Source: Acidimicrobiales bacterium | GTDB taxonomy: Bacteria > Actinomycetota > Acidimicrobiia > Acidimicrobiales > Palsa-688 | Assembly: GCA_030039575.1 (NCBI GenBank) | Contig: JASHVH010000512.1 | Coordinates: 1-11,545, forward strand | Reading direction: 5' to 3' | DNA: 11,545 nt | Part shown: in pieces, positions 6,636-11,545 of the stretch | Layout of the letters: each line of letters starts with the position of its first letter | Position numbering within the stretch: position 1 is the first letter of the stretch | Program-made: the position numbers and the translations under genes | Notes under the pieces: generated by a model | What the model saw: only the letters and a program-made list of their open reading frames with translations | Databases searched by the model: none | What the model was told of the DNA's origin: nothing

Positions 6636-8633
6636 GGCGTGAACCAGCTCCAGGATCGCCGGGCCGAAACGGGCCACCTTTACGGGGCCGAGGCCGGGGA
6701 CGCCCAGAAGTTCCGCTTCGGTCCCGGGCTTGCGCAGCGCGATGGCCTTGACCGTCGAGTCGTGTAGGAGGACGTGGGCCGGTACCCCTGAAGCGCGTGC
6801 CAGCCTCCGGCGCCAGTCCGTCAAACGCTGGGCCAGTGCCACGGCGGCCGGGTCACTGTTGGCCGAACCCTCAGCGGCTTCAGGCTGCGCCAGGCGTCGC
6901 CGGGCAGAGGCGAGGAAGTCGAGCATCACCTCGTGGCCTCCTGGCGGCCTGCCTGCCCGTCGGGCCGTGATGCTGTTGGGGGTCTCTGCGCCGGCGACCG
7001 TGCCCGGCCCGGCGGAGGGCGCCAGGTCGTCCCGGGCTCCTCCGGGAAGGGCGCAGCGGGCAGCCAGGGCGGCGAGCCAGGGGCTCGGTTCACGCCACAG
7101 CATGATGCCTTGGCCGGAACGTCTTTGCCTGGACCACGAGCAATGGAGCTCCCGCTCGGCCCGGCTGAGGGCCACGTAAAGGAGGCGCCGTTCCTCCGCC
7201 ATCGCCGCCGCGGTCGAAGCGTAGGCGACGGGGACAAAACCAGCTTCCAGGCCGCATACCCAAACGGACGTCCACTGCAGGCCCTTGGCCCTATGGAACG
7301 TGCACACGGTTACGGCGTCTGGGCCGGCGCGGTCGTCGGCCTCTTCATCCCTCGAATCCGCACCATCCTTCGGCGCCGGCGCCCGTAAGGGCACGCCGGC
7401 CCGGCGCAGGGCCTCGACGATGACGCCGGCCTGGGAATGGGCCCTCACGAGCACGGCCATCTGTGCCCACCCGAGCCCTCTGACGTGGGCACCGAGCATT
7501 TGCGCGGCCACCCCAGCGGCCTCGGCGTCCTCGTTGGGGTAGCAGCGCAGGCCGGGAAGCGGCCCGTCCGGTTGGCTTGAACGGACTGCGGTGGCTTGGC
7601 GGCCGAGCACCGAACTGGCCGCCGCGACGACCTGAGGGCTCGAGCGGTGGTTGTCGTCGAGTTGGACCAGTTGGGCCGCCGGCCACCGGTTGGGGAAATC
7701 GGCCAGGAAGGCGGGGTCGGCCCCGTTCCAGCCGTAGATAGCCTGGTTCGGGTCACCGACGACGAACAGGTCGTCGCCGTCGCCGAGCAGGGCCAATAAC
7801 AGGCGGTACTGGAGCGGGTTGACGTCCTGCAGTTCGTCGACGAAGACGTGCCGCCACCGCCAGCGCTGAGCGGCGGCAAAACGGCTGTCTGCCTCCAGGG
7901 CGCCGGTGTAGCGCACCAGCAGGTCGTCGAAGTCAACCAGCCGGCGGCGGCGTTTTTCGTCCTCGTAGCGGCCGTAGAGGGCGGCGATGGCCTCGGCGTC
8001 GGCCGGGAGTTCCCTCCGGGCCTCTCTGGCCGCTATGGCGAAACAGGCTGGCTCGATGAGCCGGGCCTTGGCCCACTCGAGGTGGGCCGCCAGTTCGCCG
8101 ACGCCGGCGTCCTCGAGCCCGGGTCGCCCCGTCACGAGCTCTGCGATCAGCCTGCCCTTCCGCTCGAGCAACGCCGGCTCGGGGGCCCGGCGGTCCGCCC
8201 ACCAGCGCCTCAGTTGGTTGACGGCCAGCGAGTGGAAGGTGCCTGCCATGACCGGCTTGGCCAAGCCGAGGTGGCCGAGCCGCTCGCGCAGCTCGCCGGC
8301 GGCCTTCCTGGTGAACGTGATCGCCAGCATGTGCTCGGGCTTGGCGCTCCCGCACGCGGCCCGGTAACCGATGCGACGGGTGAGCACCCGGGTCTTGCCG
8401 GCGCCGGCCGAGGCGATGACGCAAACGGTCGCCGAAGTGGAGGTCACGGCCAGGCATTGCGACGGCGTGAGGTCGCTGAGCAGCTCGTCGGGCGAGGCTG
8501 CCCGGTGCTCGCCCGAGGTGGCCTCGTCCAGGCTCGGCCCATCGGTACGGGGCCCGTCCGAGTGGCGCTCGTCCGGCCCGGGTTCGGCCAAATTGGGCTG
8601 GTCGGCGGCGGGCGGGCCCAAACTCACAAGCAT
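6555..8633 (-). CDS. uvrD2: UvrD/PcrA-superfamily (SF1A) DNA helicase with C-terminal HRDC-like domain, UvrD2 type
   Basis: This is a 692-residue 3'-5' DNA helicase of the repair class. Residues 1-50 are a low-complexity Asp/Pro/Gly/Ser extension. The Q-motif glutamine is Q59. Walker A is ASAGAGKT (74-81), motif Ia TFTRKAAGEL (106-115), motif Ic GTFHSLA (131-137), motif II VDELQD (265-270), motif III GDPNQAIYGWNG (293-304), motif IV NHRS (328-331), motif V TVCTFHRAKGLQW (442-454) and motif VI EERRLLYVALSRA (480-492). An HRDC-like domain lies at ~592-664. Only ~110 residues separate motifs IV and V, so domain 2B is mostly absent. The CxxC pairs of mycobacterial UvrD2 are not seen. The ATG at 8633 is chosen over GTG at 8681 because a -10-like box ends 7 bases before it. 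The last 26 residues are encoded inside the convergent regulator gene. UvrD2 identity is an inference from the HRDC domain; the helicase family is secure. Confidence 0.9.
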   Translation of the reverse strand: MLVSLGPPAADQPNLAEPGPDERHSDGPRTDGPSLDEATSGEHRAASPDELLSDLTPSQCLAVTSTSATVCVIASAGAGKTRVLTRRIGYRAACGSAKPEHMLAITFTRKAAGELRERLGHLGLAKPVMAGTFHSLAVNQLRRWWADRRAPEPALLERKGRLIAELVTGRPGLEDAGVGELAAHLEWAKARLIEPACFAIAAREARRELPADAEAIAALYGRYEDEKRRRRLVDFDDLLVRYTGALEADSRFAAAQRWRWRHVFVDELQDVNPLQYRLLLALLGDGDDLFVVGDPNQAIYGWNGADPAFLADFPNRWPAAQLVQLDDNHRSSPQVVAAASSVLGRQATAVRSSQPDGPLPGLRCYPNEDAEAAGVAAQMLGAHVRGLGWAQMAVLVRAHSQAGVIVEALRRAGVPLRAPAPKDGADSRDEEADDRAGPDAVTVCTFHRAKGLQWTSVWVCGLEAGFVPVAYASTAAAMAEERRLLYVALSRAERELHCSWSRQRRSGQGIMLWREPSPWLAALAARCALPGGARDDLAPSAGPGTVAGAETPNSITARRAGRPPGGHEVMLDFLASARRRLAQPEAAEGSANSDPAAVALAQRLTDWRRRLARASGVPAHVLLHDSTVKAIALRKPGTEAELLGVPGLGPVKVARFGPAILELVHASARRPAGVTGQHQVSPRAPEFGVDPR
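6629..6650. other. Short stem-loop across the regulator stop codon
   Basis: GAGCTG at 6629-6634 pairs with CAGCTC at 6645-6650 across a 10-base loop. The 5' arm overlaps the regulator's TGA (6633-6635). It lies at the convergent junction, where a bidirectional terminator might be expected, but there is no T-run on either side. The function is uncertain. Confidence 0.25.
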
Positions 8634-8648
8634 GTAGTTCACACTACA
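8633..8648. promoter_or_regulatory. 16-bp palindrome TGTAGTTCACACTACA, candidate operator over the helicase promoter
   Basis: The arms TGTAGT and ACTACA are perfect inverted complements around TCAC. The site covers the putative -10 and reaches the A of the helicase ATG. A protein bound here would block a leaderless transcript. It does not match the actinobacterial SOS box known to me (GAAC...GTTC type). The symmetry is seen directly; operator function is inferred. Confidence 0.45.
8641..8646 (-). promoter_or_regulatory. Candidate leaderless -10 box (TAGTGT) for the helicase gene
   Basis: On the minus strand TAGTGT fits TAnnnT and is separated from the ATG at 8633 by 7 bases, so transcription would begin at or one base before the start codon. 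No -35 match is clear. The box lies inside a 16-bp palindrome. Confidence 0.4.
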
Positions 8649-8692
8649 AGCCGGGTGTGCCCTTAACCCGTGACCATGCACCGTGGAGGCCG

Positions 8693-8720
8693 GCCGCCAC
8701 CCGGTATGCCGGGCGGTGGC
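8693..8720. other. Imperfect 12-bp hairpin between the divergent helicase and hydrolase genes
   Basis: Bases 8693-8704 pair with 8709-8720 around a TATG loop, with one A·C mismatch and one G·T wobble. The 3' side is not followed by a T-run. It sits in the 119-bp divergent region, about 30 bases before the hydrolase start. It may be a leader structure or a remnant of a dispersed palindromic repeat; neither can be decided from one copy. Confidence 0.4.
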
Positions 8721-8732
8721 GCAGTTGGCGGG

Positions 8733-8738
8733 TAATCT
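8733..8738 (+). promoter_or_regulatory. Possible -10 box (TAATCT) for the hydrolase-murF-ddl genes
   Basis: TAATCT fits TAnnnT and ends 14 bases before the ATG at 8753, giving a very short leader. No -35 box is evident. Motif match only. Confidence 0.25.
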
Positions 8739-8752
8739 TTCGGCCGGAACTT

Positions 8753-9538
8753 ATGGCGCTCAGCACTTTCGCCAATGGGCGCCTATGGGGCGCACGCTAT
8801 GGGGCCGCACGACCCTGGGTACTGGCCCTTCACGGCTGGGGCCGGGACCACCACGACTTCGACGCCGTACTGGCCGGCCTCGATGCCGTCGCCCTCGACC
8901 TCCCAGGCCACGGCGTGGCCCCGGAACCGCCAGAGCCGTGGTCGACTCACCAGTACGCCGAGTGGGTGGCCCCCGTTTTGCAGGACCTGGACGGCGGGCC
9001 CTGGGTCGTGGTTGGCCACAGCTTCGGCGCCAGAGTGGCAGTTCATCTCGCCGCCTCTCTTGGTGCCCCGCCCGCGCCCGCCATTGGCGTTGGCGCCCTC
9101 GTGCTGACAGGGGCACCGCTGGCCCCGGTACCCGGAAGGCGCCGGCCGCGGCCGTCGCTGGCCTACCGGACCGGGCGCGCCCTTGGTCGGATGGGGCTTG
9201 TCTCTGATGAGCGCATGGAGCAACTACGGCGCCGGCACGGGTCCGAAGAGTACCGGCGCGCCAGCCCCGTCATGCGCGGAGTCCTGGTAAAGGCCGTCGG
9301 TGAAACGGCCAATGCCGAGTACGTACCGCCCCTGCGCCAATGGGCGGCCGACGGGGGGGCGGTGGAACTGGTGTGGTGGGAGCGCGACCCTGAGGCCTCC
9401 TTGGACGGCGTCCTGACCGGCCTGGACGGCTTGACGTCGCCACGGGCCACCGTGGTCCCGGGCTCAGGCCACCTGATGAACGGCGAGCTGGTCGGCGCAG
9501 TCAGGGCGGCCCTCCTGCGCCACCAGCCGTCAAGATGA
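8753..9538 (+). CDS. Alpha/beta-hydrolase fold protein, substrate unknown
   Basis: This 261-residue protein is a cytoplasmic alpha/beta hydrolase with a complete catalytic set. The oxyanion motif is LHGWG (26-30), the LDLPGHG turn is at 48-54, the nucleophile elbow GHSFG has Ser90 at 88-92, the probable acid is Asp212 in WWERDPE, and the base is His240 in PGSGHLMN. A basic, proline-rich stretch at 127-135 begins the lid region. The ATG at 8753 is chosen over an upstream GTG at 8657: the extra 32 residues look unlike the family and read through the hairpin and helicase promoter region. Only a weak GGAA precedes the ATG. It is the first gene of a forward set with murF and ddl, so a cell-envelope or cell-wall linked esterase or peptidase role is possible, but nothing in the protein shows it. 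Its TGA begins the overlap relay before murF. Confidence 0.85.
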   Translation: MALSTFANGRLWGARYGAARPWVLALHGWGRDHHDFDAVLAGLDAVALDLPGHGVAPEPPEPWSTHQYAEWVAPVLQDLDGGPWVVVGHSFGARVAVHLAASLGAPPAPAIGVGALVLTGAPLAPVPGRRRPRPSLAYRTGRALGRMGLVSDERMEQLRRRHGSEEYRRASPVMRGVLVKAVGETANAEYVPPLRQWAADGGAVELVWWERDPEASLDGVLTGLDGLTSPRATVVPGSGHLMNGELVGAVRAALLRHQPSR

Positions 9539-9552
9539 GCCAGGTCACATGA
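9535..9552 (+). CDS. Mini-ORF 1 (MSQVT), first link of an ATGA overlap chain
   Basis: The ATG at 9535 overlaps the hydrolase stop (ATGA, 9535-9538). It reads five codons and stops at TGA 9550-9552, which itself overlaps the next ATG. A peptide product is unlikely to matter; the reading frame may serve to carry terminating ribosomes forward. The frames are directly visible, but translation is not proven. Confidence 0.3.
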   Translation: MSQVT

Positions 9553-9569
9553 GCTCCCACTTGCTATGA
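9549..9569 (+). CDS. Mini-ORF 2 (MSSHLL), second link of the ATGA overlap chain
   Basis: The ATG at 9549 overlaps the stop of mini-ORF 1. Six codons end at TGA 9567-9569, overlapping the ATG at 9566. Translation would depend on reinitiation at each ATGA junction; no separate Shine-Dalgarno site is seen. Confidence 0.3.
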   Translation: MSSHLL

Positions 9570-9586
9570 ACAGCAACGTGCCATGA
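9566..9586 (+). CDS. Mini-ORF 3 (MNSNVP), last link of the ATGA overlap chain before murF
   Basis: The ATG at 9566 overlaps the stop of mini-ORF 2. Six codons end at TGA 9584-9586, overlapping the murF ATG at 9583. The peptide resembles the murF N-terminus (MNTNLI), which fits a duplicated start region. Confidence 0.3.
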   Translation: MNSNVP

Positions 9587-11136
9587 ACACCAATCTGATC
9601 GACGGGACCGGCCTCGGGCTGGCGGTGGGCGCCCTCGGGCTGGCTTACGTCAGGTGGCTGAGGGTCGCTCAGCGCGAGCACTACTTGCCTGGGACGGTGT
9701 CTCGCTTCGCCCGCCGCTGGTGGGGAGCGGGGACGGTCAACATGGCCCTCGGGACGATCGGTTTGGCGGGCGCCGTTGCGTCGGTGTGGTACTCGCCCGC
9801 CGGCTTCGCCGCCGTCGTCGCCGCCGGGGCCGGCCCGCTCGGCCTGAGGGTCAGAGGCCGGACGTCCAAGTTGGTCTGGACATCCCGGTTGCGCCGCCTC
9901 GCCGGTGCCGGCGTCGTCCTGGCGGCGTTGCCGATCGCCGGTCTCGGCGCCGTCGGGCTGCACGCATCCTTCAGCACCGCCGCCCTGTGCGCCATGGGCG
10001 CGCCGGTGCTGGTCGACTTGGCCCTGCTGGTTATGAAAAGGCCAGAGGCTCGCCTGCTCCGGCCTTACGTCAAGCGAGCCAGCGAACGCCTGGCCGCCGT
10101 GAGGCCCCGGGTCGTCGCTATCACCGGTTCCTATGGCAAAACGACGACAAAGGGTTACGTAGCACATATCGTCGCCGGCAGTACGTCTGTGGTCGCCAGC
10201 CCTGCCAGTTTCAATAACACGGCTGGTCTGGCCACGGCCATAAACGACCATTTGGCCACGGGGACGAGGGTTTTTGTAGCTGAAATGGGCACGTACGGCC
10301 CCGGCGAAATAGCCGCCATGTGCGCCTGGGCGGTGCCGGAAATAGGAGTGATCACGGCCCTCGGGCCCGTTCATTTGGAGCGCATGGGGAGCCTCGACCG
10401 GATCGCGCAAGCGAAATCGGAAATATTGGAGAAGGCACAGGTCGCCGTCCTGAACGTCGACTACCCGCTCCTGGCCGAACTGGCCCAAAAGGCGCAAGAA
10501 AAGGGCAAGTTTGTTTGGCGATGTTCGGCAAAGGACACCGAAGCAGATGTGTCCGTCGTACGCCAGAACGGAAAGTTGCGGGCCCGGACGTCACATTTAC
10601 GGGGTGAAATGGACGTGCTCGTCGCCGCTGCCCCTGAGGTGGAGCCAGGAAATGTGGCCTGCGCCGTGGCCGCCGCTCTTTCTCTGGGCGTCCCCGCCGA
10701 AATAGTGGCAGCCCGGCTCGAGGATTTGCCGGGCGTACCCCATCGACGCAGCGCTCGCCAGTCGGCCAACGGCGTGAACGTGATCGATGACACTTACAAT
10801 TCCAACCCGGCGGGAGCTAACGCCGCCATTGCGTTACTGGAAATTAAAGCCGCGGCCGGTGGGCAGAAGGTGGTCGTGACCCCGGGGATGGTGGAGCTTG
10901 GCCAATTGCAGGCCATGGAGAACGCAAAATTGGCGGCCAGCGCCGCCTCGGTCGCCACCGAGCTGGTTGTAGTAGGCCGCACGAACGCCCGCTCGCTGCT
11001 GAGGGGGGCGAGCACCGCCGGGCTGCCGGCCCGGGAGGCCCGGGACCTGGCCGAAGCGGTGGCCTGGGTGTCGGCCAACCTGGGCCCCGGGGACGCCGTG
11101 TTGTACGAGAACGACCTCCCGGACCATTACCCTTGA
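9583..11136 (+). CDS. murF: Membrane-anchored Mur ligase, MurF-like (D-Ala-D-Ala adding)
   Basis: MurF joins D-Ala-D-Ala to UDP-MurNAc-tripeptide with ATP. In this 517-residue protein the usual N-terminal substrate-binding domain is replaced by about 150 residues with several hydrophobic segments (~5-24, 50-68, 70-86, 106-127, 130-150) and a loop REHYLPGTVSRFARRWW. The central ATPase domain has GSYGKTT (182-188), AEMGTYGPGEIA, and HLERMGSLDRIAQAKSEIL, whose K278 corresponds to the carbamylated lysine. The C-terminal domain has IDDTYNSNP (401-409). The last residues are YENDLPDHYP. The ATG at 9583 is the only start downstream of an in-frame TGA at 9550-9552 that keeps the first helix. It has no Shine-Dalgarno site and overlaps the end of a mini-ORF, so translational coupling is likely. 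The downstream ddl gene makes one of its substrates, which supports the MurF call. A related membrane Mur ligase with another substrate cannot be excluded. Confidence 0.85.
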   Translation: MNTNLIDGTGLGLAVGALGLAYVRWLRVAQREHYLPGTVSRFARRWWGAGTVNMALGTIGLAGAVASVWYSPAGFAAVVAAGAGPLGLRVRGRTSKLVWTSRLRRLAGAGVVLAALPIAGLGAVGLHASFSTAALCAMGAPVLVDLALLVMKRPEARLLRPYVKRASERLAAVRPRVVAITGSYGKTTTKGYVAHIVAGSTSVVASPASFNNTAGLATAINDHLATGTRVFVAEMGTYGPGEIAAMCAWAVPEIGVITALGPVHLERMGSLDRIAQAKSEILEKAQVAVLNVDYPLLAELAQKAQEKGKFVWRCSAKDTEADVSVVRQNGKLRARTSHLRGEMDVLVAAAPEVEPGNVACAVAAALSLGVPAEIVAARLEDLPGVPHRRSARQSANGVNVIDDTYNSNPAGANAAIALLEIKAAAGGQKVVVTPGMVELGQLQAMENAKLAASAASVATELVVVGRTNARSLLRGASTAGLPAREARDLAEAVAWVSANLGPGDAVLYENDLPDHYP

Positions 11137-11151
11137 GCCATTACCGTTGAG
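11124..11151 (+). repeat. 14-bp tandem duplication at the murF stop codon
   Basis: CCATTACCCTTGAG (11124-11137) is followed directly by CCATTACCGTTGAG (11138-11151), with one mismatch. The murF TGA (11134-11136) is in the first copy. The second copy ends inside the ddl Shine-Dalgarno site. This looks like a simple slippage duplication at a gene boundary. Confidence 0.8.
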
Positions 11152-11155
11152 AAGG
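11149..11155 (+). promoter_or_regulatory. Ribosome binding site GAGAAGG for ddl
   Basis: GAGAAGG lies 8 bases before the ATG at 11164. It is the best Shine-Dalgarno site in the window and decides for ATG 11164 over the in-frame GTG at 11155. Part of it derives from the second copy of the 14-bp duplication. Confidence 0.75.
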
Positions 11156-11163
11156 TGAGCCCA

Positions 11164-11545
11164 ATGGGGACAGCGCAACCGGGGACAGGGAAGGTCGGGG
11201 TCATTTTCGGGGGCCCGTCGCCCGAACACGACGTGAGCATCCTCACCGGCTTGCAGGCGGCACGCGCCCTCGTGCAAGCCGGGCCCGGCGCCAGCAACGT
11301 CGAGGCCATTTACTGGACCAAGGGGGAGCGTTTCGTTTCGGTCGACCCCACGCTGGAGGCCGCCGCCTTCGTCGACGGGCCACCCAAGGACGCCAGGGAG
11401 CTCCGGTTCACCGCCCAGCCGGGCGGTGGTTTTTTCGCCACCAAGCAATGGGTGCTCGGTGGCGGGAAGGAACGTCGCCTGGAGCTCGAAGCGCTGGTCA
11501 ACTGCTGCCATGGAGGTCCTGGCGAGGACGGGACGCTGCAGGCGG
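11164..11545 (+). CDS. ddl: D-alanine--D-alanine ligase, 5' part (runs off the window)
   Basis: Ddl is a cytoplasmic ATP-grasp enzyme that joins two D-alanines for peptidoglycan precursors. The open frame continues to the window edge, giving 127 codons of a protein usually near 350 residues. The N-terminal family motif is VGVIFGGPSPEHDVS (11-25), with the conserved Glu at 21. The second motif is CCHGGPGEDGTLQ (114-126), equivalent to HGxxGEDGxxQ. The ATP-grasp core lies beyond the window. It starts 27 bases after the murF stop with a strong Shine-Dalgarno site, so it can be translated independently within the same transcript. Codon use and style match murF. Confidence 0.92.
   Translation, partial: MGTAQPGTGKVGVIFGGPSPEHDVSILTGLQAARALVQAGPGASNVEAIYWTKGERFVSVDPTLEAAAFVDGPPKDARELRFTAQPGGGFFATKQWVLGGGKERRLELEALVNCCHGGPGEDGTLQA

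Larger units (their letters stand above)
9535..9586 (+). repeat. Degenerate 14/17/17-base repeat of start-codon units upstream of murF
   Basis: ATGA recurs at 9535, 9549, 9566 and 9583, with steps of 14, 17 and 17 bases. The unit beginning at 9566 matches the one at 9549 in 11 of 17 positions and the murF start unit in 12 of 17. The likely origin is tandem duplication of the murF start region followed by drift. Because 17 is not a multiple of 3, each copy falls in a new frame, and each frame is closed by the next ATGA. Confidence 0.6.

Noticed and set aside
7848..8666. 272-codon forward frame opposite the helicase N-terminal half
   Set aside because: The helicase motifs on the minus strand are unambiguous; this frame is their complement and has no domain signature.
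8634..8681. N-terminal extension of the helicase from GTG 8681
   Set aside because: The added 16 residues would be read from the promoter-like palindrome region; the ATG at 8633 has a -10 box at leaderless spacing.
8657..8752. N-terminal extension of the hydrolase from GTG 8657
   Set aside because: The 32 extra residues are Arg/Trp-rich, unlike the family, and would cross the intergenic hairpin; MALSTFANGRLWG from 8753 is a natural family start.
9163..10497. 444-codon open frame on the minus strand opposite hydrolase and murF
   Set aside because: It spans two convincing sense genes with catalytic motifs; its own translation is low-complexity with no domain.
11155..11163. GTG 11155 as the ddl start
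   Set aside because: It overlaps the Shine-Dalgarno site GAGAAGG, which is correctly spaced for ATG 11164.
1..11545. CRISPR array, tRNA or rRNA gene, insertion sequence, phage or toxin-antitoxin genes
   Set aside because: No direct-repeat/spacer pattern, cloverleaf, transposase or inverted-repeat ends were seen; all long frames are explained by the genes listed.

Overview
The window is high-GC DNA with four complete genes and two edge or boundary-dependent calls, carried on both strands. Three things point to an actinomycete: GC-rich codon use, candidate leaderless promoters (TAnnnT a few bases before a start codon), and a UvrD-type helicase with a C-terminal HRDC-like domain. The proteins look most like those of deep-branching Actinomycetota such as Acidimicrobiia. 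That lineage is an inference from protein style; no search was possible.

Layout. (1) Positions 1-133 hold a leader with a perfect 14-bp palindrome, a possible -10 and a Shine-Dalgarno site. (2) Positions 134-3727 (+) encode a 1197-residue secreted repeat protein: signal sequence, Ig-like modules, four ~124-133-residue repeats with paired cysteines, and three further extracellular modules. It has no visible cell-wall anchor. (3) After a 127-bp gap comes a LAL/MalT-type LuxR regulator (3855-6635, +): STAND ATPase, helical sensor region and C-terminal HTH. (4) Convergent to it and overlapping its last 81 bases is a UvrD2-like helicase (8633-6555, -). (5) Diverging from the helicase is a forward gene set: an alpha/beta hydrolase (8753-9538), a membrane-anchored MurF-like Mur ligase (9583-11136) and the 5' part of a D-Ala-D-Ala ligase gene (11164 to the window edge).

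How they work together. Ddl makes D-Ala-D-Ala and MurF adds it to UDP-MurNAc-tripeptide, so the right-hand genes are consecutive steps of peptidoglycan precursor synthesis. The hydrolase has an intact catalytic triad but an unknown substrate. The helicase is a DNA-repair type enzyme. The regulator's target is unknown, and the repeat protein beside it is only a candidate.

The most unusual features are at gene boundaries. Between the hydrolase and murF, three tiny ORFs (5, 6 and 6 codons) are joined to each other and to both flanking genes by four successive ATGA stop/start overlaps. The murF stop codon lies in a 14-bp tandem duplication. A 16-bp palindrome covers the putative -10 and start codon of the helicase gene. 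The first ~730 residues of the secreted protein, after the signal n-region, contain only one arginine and no lysine up to residue 730.
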